From Orychophragmus violaceus (taxonomy: Eukaryota > Streptophyta > Magnoliopsida > Brassicales > Brassicaceae): a stretch of 64,000 bases of DNA. The stretch lies in assembly GCA_030180135.1 (NCBI GenBank), contig CM058231.1, positions 26,849,034 through 26,913,033 of the forward strand, in the 5' to 3' direction. The notes under the pieces were generated by a model. That model was not told the origin of the DNA. It saw only the letters and a list, made by a program, of their open reading frames with translations, and made no database searches. Shown here piece by piece: positions 21,966 through 34,230 of this stretch (within the stretch, counting starts at the first letter, position 1; each line of letters starts with the position of its first letter). The position numbers and the translations under genes are program-made.

Positions 21966-22686
21966 GGGGCTTGGTTAGTGGATCAGCTACATTCTCATCC
22001 GTCGGGACTCTGCTGATCTTCACATCTCCTCTATTCACAATATCACGGATAAGGTGATATCTCCTTTCTATGTGTTTGGATTTCTGGTGTGATCTAGGTT
22101 CCTTTGCTTGCGCAATGGCTCCATTGTTGTCACAATACAAAGCCACCGGCTCAGAAATGCTAGGAATCACACCAAGTTCAGTAATGAACTTCTTGATCCA
22201 AACAGCCTCCTTTGCCGCTTCAGAAGCAGCGAGGTACTCAGCTTCAGTTGTGGAATCTGCTACAGTGTCCTGCTTGGAACCTATGTGATGGAGGTACTCA
22301 AATTCATGGCATTGACTATGAAGACAGGTGAATAGGTCAATGCCATGAATTTGAGTACCTCCATCACATAGGTTCCAAGCAGGACACTGTAGCAGATTCC
22401 ACAACTGAAGCTGAGTACCTCGCTGCTTCTGAAGCGGCAAAGGAGGCTGTTTGGATCAAGAAGTTCATTACTGAACTTGGTGTGATTCCTAGCATTTCTG
22501 AGCCGGTGGCTTTGTATTGTGACAACAATGGAGCCATTGCGCAAGCAAAGGAACCTAGATCACACCAGAAATCCAAACACATAGAAAGGAGATATCACCT
22601 TATCCGTGATATTGTGAATAGAGGAGATGTGAAGATCAGCAGAGTCCCGACGGATGAGAATGTAGCTGATCCACTAACCAAGCCCC
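21966..22686. repeat. Perfect inverted repeat, two 351-bp arms with a 19-bp spacer
   Basis: Left arm 21966-22316, spacer tatgaagacaggtgaatag (22317-22335), right arm 22336-22686. I compared the arms base by base and found no mismatch. The right arm is the sense RNase H coding segment; the left arm is its exact reverse complement and stands where the reverse transcriptase should be. A transcript from the LTR would fold into a 351-bp hairpin. A library or assembly fold-back artefact must be excluded. Confidence 0.95.
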
Positions 22687-22748
22687 TCCCAAGGCCTAAG
22701 CATGAGTTTCACACTGCTGCTGTAGGCATTAGATTTCTAAAGATATGA
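22373..22748 (+). pseudogene. RNase H domain of element C (sense copy)
   Basis: Reads SKQDTVADSTTEAEYLAASEAAKEAVWIKKF, then the DNNGAIAQAKEPRSHQKSKHIERRYHLIRDIV region and the usual end PLTKPLPRP, up to the stop at 22746-22748. The frame is intact but it has no reverse transcriptase in front. The part to 22686 is duplicated in inverse orientation in the left arm. Confidence 0.9.
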
Positions 22749-23568
22749 TCTTGTTTTCAGTGGGAGTTATATTTGGTTTTAGTTATGTCATGATGTTCAC
22801 AAACATAATAGTTATGTTATTTTTAATGAAATTTGTTTCAGTATTATTTAATTGTGTTATTAAATAATAGTCCCAATGTAATTTATGACATTTTATAGGT
22901 CATCAAGTATGTGACTTGATCATGAAACTCTATAAACAAAGATTGTCATGAATTATGTTGGTCCCTGGTCGAGGTTGTTGAAATGCGACATTAACAACCA
23001 CGTGAGACTAGTATGTGAGGTGACTGATGACTATGTTTCATGGAGTCATTTAATAAGACTATTAAAGTCAGTCACATAGATATGTGTTAGAGAACACATG
23101 ATCGGACATGACCCGTTAATGAGAACTCTACAAGATGTTGTATGAGTGTCATAAGAGTTTCTCATTACGACTAAAGAGTGTAGTCCTTAGTTTTGAGTTC
23201 ATCATGTCCTCTCTTATATGGATTGGTTCGTCTTGACTTTGTCAAACGTCAGCCGTAACTGGTGATCATAAAGACACTGATTAGGCGTATCATGAGATAT
23301 AAAAGAGACATGGATGGAACAAGATGGGATTTGTACCTCCTATATAACAGGAGTTAAATATCTCTGGGCCTATCGAAGATTTGATACTGGAAATGCGTGG
23401 CCGCGCTCAAACGAGGTGATTGTCAGTCGTTTGTTTTATCAGTACAAATCAAGATTCGATAAACGTGATCTGGCTTAATAAGGATGACACAGTTCTTGCC
23501 TTATGCTAGATTGAGATATAGCTAAAAAGGGATTAAAGGAATAGATGATTCAAGTACAAGTGGGAGAT
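22749..23568 (+). other. 3' noncoding domain and polypurine tract of element C
   Basis: About 820 bases, no gene. Hairpin CTCCT-ATATAAC-AGGAG at 23337-23353. Polypurine tract caagtgggagat at 23557-23568. Confidence 0.8.
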
Positions 23569-24251
23569 TGTTGGGAATGTCCTGAAATCTATTGTACTTG
23601 CTCTTAGTGAAAGTCGTATTGTCGAGATGAGACAATCACATAACACTAGGTAGTCATAACGCTTTGCTAGAAGCCACTTATGGTCAATGAGTTGAGAACT
23701 CATTGCTAGTGTTATATGATCCTACAGGGTCACACACCTAAGCAAACTGGGCGTTAAAGACGAGGTGGATCATTAATGTAATGATCCAGTGAATGCATAT
23801 TTGATATGCATTTGATATCAATATTCTGGGGCAGTGTCGATCGTTGCAGATAGTGCATCGATCGATGCAACTCGCGGATTAATCAGATTAATTTGGTTTA
23901 ATCGTTGGTTAATTCCGTTACGGTTTAAGTCGACATATATAAGATATACGGTCGACCTAAACTGATTTCTAACCTAATTCACAGCCACCAGAACGATATA
24001 GAAACCTCTCTAGAGATTAGATCTCTGAAAGGCACTAGCATCCCTCCTGTCCAGTTTGAGTGCGTGTGGATACCAGTAGAGGCACAGCGTTTGAGGTGCT
24101 TCGTGATCTCGAGTATCTGCTAATACTTCCGCTGCTAATCACCAGGTAAATCTGAGATCATTTAGATTCAATTACATGAACCTTAGATCCTAGGCTCGGA
24201 ATTCAAGACTAGGGTTGCTAATTCTGATTAGAACTGCTAGAAATTCCTTCA
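23569..24251 (+). repeat. 3' LTR of element C (683 bp)
   Basis: Partner of 17554-18236 with about 13 substitutions and no indel. TATA box TATATAAG at 23936-23943. Confidence 0.93.
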
Positions 24252-24256
24252 GGAGA

Positions 24257-26489
24257 GACTGCGGTGTTATTGCTTGAAAAAATTTCAACAAACCACACCG
24301 CCATTCAGATAAAAGCACTATTCTACGGTCCACTGCTTGGAGCCTTTCCAACAGACAACACCGCTATTCAGATAAAGAGACATAACCAGGTGGGAACCGG
24401 GAATCGTCTTTGTCCGTCTAACTACTTTCGACTGGTTCGTCACTTCCTTGGTTCACCACGAACCTATCCTTAGTGTTTCTCAAACACTTGGGATATTTCT
24501 GGTAACTGTTCAGTGAATATTACCGGAACATTTTTGGTATTTTCTCGTCATGCTTTATGCGTAAGCTGCATCTAGACGAGCGCAAAATATGGCATTCATG
24601 ATGGATTCTATTGCAGCAGCATTAGCAATCACACTCATTAATAATAGCTCAGCTAGTGTCCAAAACACTTTATCTTGCTAAGATTATTGCCATAAGACCT
24701 TTGGTATGAAGCCATTCTTGGAATCATGCATATTGGAACTGTCAAATACCTTATCAACATAAGGATTTTGACACGATCCAACTAGCCTTTCTGATCCATT
24801 CCAATGGATCCTAATTCCAAGAACTTTCACGGCCATCTCCAATGTCTATCGTTAAATTTGACTTCCGACTCAAATCTTGATAAGACTTTGGCGTTGGAAC
24901 GTCGTTTGTGAGATTAAGTATGTTGTCTACATACAGTGTGAGAATTGCAATTACGCTCCCACTAGTCTTCTTGTAAACGCATGGTTTCTTTTTCTTTCTG
25001 ATCAAGTCAAAACTTTTGACCACATTATCAGAATGTTGATTTCAACTCCAAGATGTTTGCTTCAATCCAGAAATGGATCGCTGAAGCTAACATGCATACC
25101 CAGCCTATTTTTCGGAGTTGGGGCTCACCATCGCTTCTTTTAATTTCGCATGCTCGTCACTTTTCAATGATCAACAGATCACGACAATTGGTTACGAGAA
25201 ATCACTCTCGAGTTAGTGACGGATCCTTTTGGATCTGCGAATCTCAGGCTCCACAGGTGCAGATCCTACAGCACTTTGTAGATCTCACCGCTGCATTCCC
25301 TTAACAGGTTGAGCAGCCTCCTGTGTTTATCGAATTTCTTCGATGGGCACTTTTACTCCCACTATTCCTTTTGAAAGTACGATCTTTCTCAAAGGACACA
25401 GTTCCGAACAACAATACTTTGTCCTCGGATTGGTTGCAAAAGTAGCAAGCCTTGGTTTCCTTAGGACAACCAGCGAGGTAGAACTTATCAAATATGGGTT
25501 CAAGTTTGTTTGTTGACTACTGTCTTACACAAACCTTGCAATCCCAATTAATCAGAAAAAACAAAATTTGGAAATCACCCAGTCCACATCCAATGTGGTA
25601 TTTTTCACTGATTCTGATAGAAACTTATTTAGCGTAAACATAGACATTTTAGAACGTATTCTTAAATGATTATGGAAGATTCCTGTGACTCATCATTAAT
25701 CGGAGCATATCTAATAAGATCCGATTCATTCTGTTAGATGATCACCCAATTCTTGATTCAAGTATTTTCCTCCGCGATTCAATCGAGGATCTCAATACTT
25801 CTGTCAAATCGGTTCTACACTTCATCTTGGAACTCCTCAAGGAATTTCTGCTCGTGTCTCATCAAATGAACACAGCCATACTTATTGATACCATCAATAG
25901 AGAAATGAAGTACAGAAGATTTCCTTTTGCACTAATGCTCATCGGGCCGCATACATCAGTATGTGTAAGGCCCAATAAGCCTCTGGCCCGTATCCTTTAG
26001 CTCTGCTAAAAAGGGCCTTAGTCATTTGGCCTAGTGAGCAGAATTCATATCTCAAATGATTAATAATCAAATGAGTCCAAAACTATGGAACTCCTGAATC
26101 CGCTTCACTTTGTGTGGTTAAATGACTATGCTAAGGAAAAATCGACTTCAAGTCATCAGACTTAAAGTGTTTGGTATTTATGTTATGTGTACAAGCGTAC
26201 ATTGGTTCAAGATATAAAACCCATTCCAAATGGGGTGCTACCATAGAATATTTCATTAAGATCTAAAGAACAAAGCTTGTCTTTTATCAAAATGAAAAAC
26301 GTCCAAATTCTTACAAGAAAATGAAAGACATTTCTGCACAAGGCAGATACATAGTAGCAATTACTTAATTTCTAAAACCAAGTATGAAAGTCTCCTACAA
26401 GTGGAGAATCTCTACGGCTCATGCAGCAACCACTGCTTCATACCAGACACGCAGTTCCACTTGTCCTTTCTTCAACGTTCTACTGTCGC
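24257..26489 (-). pseudogene. Decayed pol of element D
   Basis: Continues element D after the C insertion. A short reverse transcriptase trace is readable on the minus strand at 24811-25023 (CVYKKTSGS, then LYVDNILN, with YVDN for YVDD). RNase H traces precede it in plus coordinates, and integrase traces lie at about 25300-26150. Closely similar to G (40332-42559), including the same lost segments. Not coding. Confidence 0.8.
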
Positions 26490-27395
26490 TTAGGTCCTGC
26501 ATATTTCAAAAAATATCAGTACCACAACTAGTATCCAATACTTACGTAGAACTTGAATTAATAACACAATACATGAAGAAGAAGTACCATACATCTCCTT
26601 CATCTCTTGTGAATCTTCCAAGAATTTAATGCAATCTCTCTTCCAATGCCCTGACTCATCGCAGTAGAAGCATTTTCTAACACCAGATGGGCCTGACTTG
26701 GGCTTATTAGATGACACAAGCTTATCCTGATTCCAAATCTGGACGGCCCTGCTTCTACTCTTGCCAACACAAGATTTCTCAAATCTTTTACCCTTTGTGA
26801 TGTTTTGCTCTGCTGTTTTGAGCATGCCATGCAGCTCAGTCAACGTCTTCATCAAGCCTTTCTTGATATAGTTCTTAATCAACTTGTCATAGTTTGACGG
26901 CAGTGACTGCAGAATGATGTCAGTGGCCAACTCTAAGATGACAGGACATTCCAGTCTCCCCAGGTTATCAATGTAACCCATCAGTTTAATGACATGAGGA
27001 CTTACTGGAGCATCCTCAGGTAGCTTGCACTCAGTTAGAGACTTCACCATCTGGAATCTCTCAACTCGTGCCAGATCCTGAAACTTCAGTTTCAGGCTGG
27101 TGATCATCTCTATTGGCGACTCCATGTTCTCGTATTGACTCTTCAAGTCCGAGTTCATGGTAGCCAACATCAGACCACGCACATCTACCACATCAATATA
27201 ATGCTTATTCCAAGCATTATATGCTGCACGCGAGCGATTGGACCCAAGCCTCTCTAGAAGAGCCTTTTCAAGGACATAGTCCTTGCTCTCCTACTTGACA
27301 ATGAATCTCAGATTCCGATACCAATCCAGGAAGTTGGATCCATTTAACTTGTCCTTCTCAAGGACGGATCGCAACGAGAAAGTAGTCATAGACAT
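26490..27395 (-). pseudogene. Gag of element D, one premature stop
   Basis: Minus-strand homologue of the X gag, ATG at 27395 (MSMTTFSLRS). One TAG at about 27294 replaces the glutamine of LKQES. The rest is open and includes the CCHC knuckle CFYCDESGHWKRDC. It ends with the same frame-shifted hydrophobic tail as X and G. Confidence 0.85.
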
Positions 27396-28020
27396 AAGCT
27401 GAAATCCAAGAAAATCAAAGATTTAGTTATGTATATGATGAGAAATCTTATCTAATAAGAAAACTCGCATTATATTCAAACAATGTTTCCTCTATGAATA
27501 TAATGATCCAAGATCCATACATCACTAAAATCTGAGTGGACGACTCGTCATCACCCAGAGTTTAGTAATCTAGGTAAGCAAACCTTTGCTAATTGTACCC
27601 AGTACAACTCTTAGTCGCAGATGAGACAATCCATGTCTCATCCACTCTGACGTCTCTGGGCCCAGAACTTCTGATAGCCCAGTCAAGTAAACCAATCTCT
27701 TCAGTCTAGTGATCATTGACAGTCGCACTGCAAGTCTATCAATGATCACCTGTCTTACTCATGTAGCAGTGGATACCAAGGACTCCAAGGCTATCCAACA
27801 AACGAAACAAGTCCTGACAGTAGACAAGATTGGGCAAGACATCAAGGTCACTTGATATTTAGTTGAGGAAACTAAACCCAAAAGTTTAGCAAATCAATCT
27901 CTTAGGTCATGTAATTGTTGATGTTTAGCACTGCAAGTCCATCAACTCAACTACCTGCCTTACTCACGTAATTGTGGACACCAAGCTCTTGGCTAGACCA
28001 TCACACAACGAAATGAGTCT
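27396..28020 (-). other. Partial leader of element D
   Basis: AT-rich leader resembling 43500-44100 of G. It stops at about 28020, before the TCGATCGACAC cluster and primer site that G retains. No gene. Confidence 0.7.
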
Positions 28021-28122
28021 AGGTGATTCCAACACATTCTACTAACTCTAAAGGATACGGACCAGAGGCTTATTGAACCAATCACAGGCTGTGCAAGCCT
28101 AGGATCTAGGGAACCCTAAAAA
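28021..28122. other. Mosaic filler at the D/E head-to-head junction
   Basis: Short pieces of the same family in unnatural order: a primer-proximal leader piece (tctaggtgattccaac), the U3 start of an LTR (acattctactaactctaaag), a pol piece (ggatacggaccagaggcttattg, shared with 12700-12722), then cacaggctgtgc and cctaggatctaggg from leader and LTR. Confidence 0.65.
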
Positions 28123-28731
28123 CTGAAGTTTCAGGATCTGGCACGAGTTGAGAGATTCCAGATGGTGAAGTCTCTCATTGGGTGCAAGCTACCAGAGGAT
28201 GCTCCAGTAAGTCCTCATGTCATTAAAATGATGGGTTACATTGATAACCTGGGGAAACTGGAATGTCCTGTCAGCTTAGAGTTGGCCACTGACATCATTC
28301 TACAGTCACTTCCGTCTAGTTATGATAAGATTATCAAAAGCTATATCAAGAATAACTTGACGAAGACGTTGACTGAGCTGCATGGCATGCTCAAAACAGC
28401 AGAGCAAGACATCACAAAGGGCAAAAGATTTGAGAAATCTTGTATTGACAAGGGTAGAGGCAGGGCCGTCCAGATTTGGAATCAGGATAAGCCTGTGTCA
28501 TCTTATAAGCCCAAGTCTGGCCCACCTGGTGTTAGAAAGTGCTTCTACTGTGATGAGTTAGGGCATTGGAAGAGAGATTGCATAAAATTCTTGGAAGATT
28601 CACAAGAGATGAGGGAGATGTATGGTACTTCTTCTTCAGGTATTGTGTTATTACTTCAAGTTCTACGTAAGTATTGGATACTAGTTGTGGTACTGATATT
28701 TTTGAAATATGCAGGACCTAAGCGACAGTAG
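28123..28731 (+). pseudogene. 5'-truncated gag of element E
   Basis: Homologous to X gag from its LKFQDLARVERFQ segment, about 110 residues in, to the end. The frame is open to 28731, with the CCHC knuckle CFYCDELGHWKRDC. The start, leader and 5' LTR are missing and replaced by the filler junction. Ends with the same out-of-frame protease tail. Confidence 0.85.
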
Positions 28732-30990
28732 AACGTTGAAGAAAGGACAAGTGGAACTGCGTGTCTGGTATGAAGCAATGGTTGCTGCATGAGCCGTAGA
28801 GATTATCCACTTGTAGGAGCCTTTCATACTTGGTTTTAGAAATTAAGTAATTGCTACTATGTATCTGCCTTGTGCAGAAATGTCTTTCATTTTCTAGTAA
28901 GAATTTGGATGTTTTTCATTTTGATAAAATACAAGTTTTGTTCTTTAGATCATAATGAAATATCATATGGTAGCACCCCGTTTGGAATGGGTTTTATATC
29001 TTAAACCAGCGTGAGTTTGAATATAACACAAATACTAAAGGTTTAAGTCTGATGACTTGAACTCGACTTTTCTTTGGCATAGTCGTTTTGACCACATAGA
29101 GTGTAGCGAATTCAAGAATTCCAAAGCTTTGGGCTTTTGGGCTCATTTGATTATAAACCATTTGAGACATGAATTCTGCTTACTGGTCCAAATGACTAAG
29201 GCCCTTTTAGCAGAGCTAAAAGATACGGGCCAGAGGCTTATTGGGCCTTACACATACTGATGTATGCGGCCCGATGAGCATTAGTGCGAAAGGAAATCAT
29301 CTGTACTTCATTACCTTATTGATGGCATCAATAAGTATGGCTGTGTTCATTTGATGAGACAAGAGCAGGAATCCCTTTAGGAGTTCCAAGATGAAGTGTA
29401 GAACCGATTTGACAAAAGTATTGAGATCCTCGATTGGATCGCGGAGGAAAATACTTGAGTCAAGAATTGGGTGATCATCTAACAGAATGAATCGGATCTT
29501 ATTAGATATGCTCCGATTAATGATGAGTCACAGGAATCTTCCATAATCATTTAAGAATACGTTCTAAAATGTCTATGTTTACGCTAAATAAGTTTCTATC
29601 AGAATCAGTGAAAAACACCACATTGGATGTGGACTGGGTAATTTCCAAATATGTTTTTCTGATTAATTGGGATTGCAAGGTTTGTGTAAGGCAGTTGTCA
29701 ACAAACAAACTTGAATCCAAAACTGATAAGGGCTGCTTCGCCGGTTGTCCTAGGGAAACCGAGGCATAGTACTTTTGCAACAAATCCGAGAACAAAGTTT
29801 TTGTTGTTCGGAATTCTGTTTTTCCAAGAAGAACAGTGGGAGTAAAAGTACAGCTCGAAGAAATTCGAGAAACACAGGAAGTTGTTTGACCTGTTGAGGG
29901 AGAGCAGCGATTGGATCTACAGAGTGCTGTAGGATCTACACCTGTGGAGCCTGAAGTTCGCTAATCCTAATGGATCCGTCACTAAATCGAGGGTGATTCC
30001 TCGTGACCGATTGTCGTGATCTATTGATGATTGAAAAGTGACGAACATGCGAAATTCAAAGAAGCGATGGTGAGCCCCAACTCCTAAAATTGGCTGGGTA
30101 TGCATGTTAGCTTCACCGATCCATTTCTGGATTGAAGCAAACATATTGGAGTTGGAATCTACGTTCTGTTAAAACGGTCTAAGGCTTTGACTTGATCAGG
30201 AACGAATAGAAACTATGCGTTTACAAGAAGACTAGTGGGAGCGTAATTGCAATTCTCACACTGTATGTAGATAACATACTTAATCTCATAAACGACGTTC
30301 CGACGCTAAAGTCTTGTAAAGATTTGGGTCGGAAGTCAAATTTAACGATGGACATGGGAGAAGGCCATGAAAGTTCCTGGAATAAGGATCCATTGGAATG
30401 GATCAGAAAGGCTAATTGGATCGTGTCAAAATCCTTATGTTAATAAGGTATTGGACAGTTCAAATGTGCTTGATTCCAAGAATGGCTTCATACCAAAGGT
30501 CTTATGGCAATAATCTAAGCGAGATGAAGTGTCTTGGACACTGGCTGAGCTAGTAACAATATTGGCAAGATGAAGTGTTTTGAACACTAGCTGAACTAGT
30601 ATTAATGAGTGTGATTGCTTATGCTGCTGCAATAGAATCCATCATAAATGCCATATTTTGCGCTCGTATAGATGCAACTTACGCATAAAGCATGACGAGA
30701 AAATACCAATATGTTCCGATAAAAGTCACTGAACAGTTACCAGAAATATCCCAAGTGTTTGAGAAACACTAAGGATAGGTTCGTGGTGAACTGAGGAAGT
30801 GACGAACCAGTTGAAAGTAGTTAGACGGAAAAAGACGATTCCCGGTTCCCACCTGGTTATGTCTCTTTGTCTGAATAGCGGTGCTATCTGTTGGAAAGGC
30901 TCCAAGCAGTGGACCGTAGAATAGTGCTTTTATCTGAATGGCGGTGTGGTTTGTTGGAATTGTTTCAAGCAATGACACCGCAGTCTCTCC
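28732..30990 (+). pseudogene. Decayed pol of element E
   Basis: Uninterrupted version of the region where A inserted in X. Traces: GAG-pre-integrase FLWHSRFDHIE near 29070, integrase to about 29900, reverse transcriptase near 30200-30420 (tatgtagataacatac replaces the YVDD codons), RNase H to 30990. Many stops; not coding. Confidence 0.8.
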
Positions 30991-31874
30991 CACAACCTAA
31001 GCACGAGATTTAATCTGTTGTTGTAGATATAAGATATCTGAAGAGATGATCTTGATTCTAGTGGGAGTTATTTTAGTTATGTTATGATTTTATAGACATG
31101 GTAATCTTTATAAAAGTTAAAACTGACATCAGTATTATTTAATTATTGGATGATTAAATAATAGTCCCAAAGTATTTTATGATCATCTTATAGGTCATCA
31201 AGTTAAGGACTTGATCATGAAACCCTATAAGTAAAAGATGACATAAAATACGATTGTCCCTAGTCGAGGTTGTTGAAATGGGACACCAATAACCGCGCGA
31301 GACTAGTATGTGAGGTGACTGCTGGACTAAGTTTCATGGAGTCAATGATATGATTATCACAGTCAGTCACATAGATATATGTTGGTGAACATATGATCGG
31401 ACATGACCCGCTTAATGAGAACTCCACATGATAGTTATATCAGTGTCATGGGAGGTTCTCATTACGACTATAGAGTATACTCCTTAGACCTGAGTTCATC
31501 ATGCTTTCTAGCATATGAATTGGTGCGTTTTGACCTTGTCAAACGTCGTTCCGTAACTGGCGGCTATAACGGCATTGCTTATGCGTATCATGAAGTATGT
31601 GTAGAAACAGGGATGGAACAAGATGGGATTTGTCCCTCCTGTATAACGGGAGATAAAGATCTCAGGGCCCATCGAAGATTTGATACTGAGAAAATGCATG
31701 GCCGTGCTCAAACGAGGTGATTGTCAGTCGTTTGTTTTATCAGTATAGATCAGGATTTCGATGAACATGATAATGGCTTTAAATAAGGATGACACAGTTT
31801 CTTGCCTTAGTCCATATCGAGATATAGAGATGAAGGGAATATAGGAATTGATGATTCCAGTACAAGTGGGAGAT
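30991..31874 (+). other. 3' noncoding domain of element E
   Basis: No gene. Hairpin CTCCT-GTATAAC-GGGAG at 31636-31652. Polypurine tract caagtgggagat at 31863-31874. Confidence 0.8.
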
Positions 31875-32592
31875 TAAAGGGATTATGTCCTGAAATCACA
31901 TTGTACTAACTCTAAAGATGGTTGTATTGTCGAGATCGGACAATCCATGTAATACTAGGTGATCATAATGTCTTGCTAGAGACCTCTTATGACTTATGAG
32001 TAGTTACTCACTGCTAGTATTATTTGGACCTACAGGGTCACACACCTAAGCAAGCTGGATGTACTTGTATGGGATTGATCATTGGTATATGATCAGTTTG
32101 ATGTGTATTGGATACACATTGAATTTGTGTTTTTGAGAACTGTGTCGATCGACACACTAGGTGTATCGATCGACACAGGTTCGTGCATTGGATACACGAT
32201 TCAGTTTATGACTTAAATTAACCCAGTTTAATTACTGGGTAATTAGGTCGACTCCGAGCCTATATATAGGATATTAGGCTCGAGTTTTAACCTAACGGTT
32301 CATAACTGGTCGCTCACAGAAACTTCTCGAAACACAGAAACTCCCTGCAGATCTGATTCCCGGTACTAGCATCCCGGCGGATTCCTGCTTGTGTGCGTGT
32401 GGACTGAAGTAGAGGCGAGGCACTTGAATCGCTGAAGGATCTCGTTTACTAATCACTTTCCGCTGCCAATCTCCAGGTAAACGTAGATCCGTGATTTTCC
32501 TTGAATTCATTATAACTAAACCCTAGATCCTAGGCTCGGAATTCAGAATAGGGTTCCCTAATTGGATTAGGAACGGCTAGGAATTCCCAACA
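31875..32592 (+). repeat. LTR shared by elements E (3') and F (5'), 718 bp
   Basis: Preceded by the E polypurine tract and followed by a primer-binding site, so it serves both elements. It starts TAAAGGGA instead of TGTTGGGA and ends CCCAACA. Same length as the X 5' LTR and nearly identical to it. TATA box 32261-32268, heat-shock-like trimer 32319-32331. Confidence 0.88.
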
Positions 32593-32593
32593 G

Positions 32594-34230
32594 TGGTATC
32601 AGAGCGTTGTTAGGGTTTAGCTATTGAATCTGATGCAATTAATTCGAAAACTGGGTTTGTTGAATTGTTGATTGCCTGCTGAAATCGAGTTTTAACATGT
32701 TAATCTCGGATTAAAATCTTCTGTTGAAAATTCGATATCTGTGTTTTTCGCAGTGTATCGATCGTTGCAAGGATGCATCGATCGATGCAGAGCGAAAACA
32801 CGTAAACTCCTAGAGCTTGTCGCAGCGTGTCGATCGTTGCAAAGCGTGCATCGATCGACACAGAGCGAAAACTCGCAAACAATTTAGGGTTTGTCGCAGC
32901 GTGTCGATCGTTGCAAAGCGTGCATCGATCGACACAGAGCGAAAACTCGCATAAAATAATTTTAGGGTTTTTGCACAGTATCGATCGATGCACTGGGTGT
33001 GTCGATCGATGCATCGCGAATTTGCCTATTAAATCATTGGGTTTCGATTTAGAAATCGCACTGTGTCGGTCGACACACTAGGTGCATCGATCGACACAGG
33101 CTGTGCGAAAGGATAGATCGGTTCAATTGGATTGAACCGGTTATCCCGCATGGTTATGTCGGTTTAATTCGATTAAAAATTCTCTGATACCCTACTGTAT
33201 CGATCGACACAGGTTAAGTGTCGGTCGACACAGGCCTTGCGATTGATTGAATCGGTTCAATTGGATTGAACTGGTTATCATGCTTGGTTAGGGTAGATTA
33301 GATCGGTTTAAATTGGATGAATTGATTCAATTGAATTGAACTGGTTATCTCAATTAGAATAAACCGATTTAATTGGTTAAGATCAGTTTGATCGGATAAG
33401 TCGATTCAATTGGATTGGACCGGTTATCGCGATTAGTTAAAATTGGTTGAATCGGTTCGATTAGATGAACTAGTCAAATTGGATTTGACCGGTTATCTCG
33501 AATGATCTGAAGGTTGCATATCAAGAGTCGACCAAGTGTGTCTGTTGACGCATATGGTGACGATGTGAACCGTAATCGTTTGGTTTTGAACCAAATGATT
33601 AAGACACCGAACCTAATGACCTAATCCACTGAAATTAGAACGATTAAAACTTAATTAAAATTAGAAGTAAAATGTTCTAAACTTGTCTAATACACATTGG
33701 ATGTGTATTAGATCAAAGCTTAGTTTCAATAAGGTCAACTGTCAAGACTCGTTTCATTGATTGGATAGTCTTGCCAAGAGCTTGATGTCCACAATTACGT
33801 GAGTAAGGCAGGTAGTAGTGTTGATGGTCTTGCAGTGCTTGACATCAACTATTACATGACCTAAGAGATTGAAATACTAAACTTTTAGAGTTCCATTTCC
33901 TCAACTAAATATCAAGTGACCTTGATGTCTTGCCCAATCTTGTCTACTGTCAAGACTCATTTCGTGGTTGGATAGTCTTGGAGTCCTTGGTATCCACAAT
34001 TACATGAGTAAGGCAGGTGATCATTGATAGACTTGCAGTGCGACTGTCTATAATCACAAAACTGAAAAGATTGGTTTACTTGACTGGGCTATCAGAAGTT
34101 CTGGGCCCAGAGACGTCAGAGTGGATGAGACATAGATTGTCTCATCTACGACCAAGAGTTGTACTGGGTACAATTAGCAGTGATTTGCTTACCTAGATTA
34201 CTAATGTCTCATCTTGGCTACCATTGGGCC
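32594..34230 (+). other. Primer-binding site and leader of element F
   Basis: TGGTATCAGAGC at 32594-32605. A long leader with TCGATCGTTGCA/TGCATCGATCGACAC pairs lies at 32752-33020, 33064-33100 and 33198-33235. Repeated ggttcaattggattgaac segments (33118-33500) and the shared 33700-34200 segment follow. No gene. Confidence 0.8.

Larger units (their letters stand above)
17554..24251 (+). mobile_element. Copia element C, complete ends, internal palindrome, 6,698 bp
   Basis: Flanked by ggaga (17549-17553 and 24252-24256) inside element D. The 683-bp LTRs (17554-18236 and 23569-24251) differ at about 13 positions (1.9%). Primer site, leader, gag, protease, integrase, RNase H, polypurine tract and 3' noncoding domain are present. 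The reverse transcriptase is missing and replaced by an inverted copy of the RNase H segment. Confidence 0.93.

Noticed and set aside
21966..22686. The palindrome as terminal inverted repeats of an inserted DNA transposon or MITE
   Set aside because: The arms are RNase H coding sequence of the same element, one arm in its native place, and no target duplication surrounds them.
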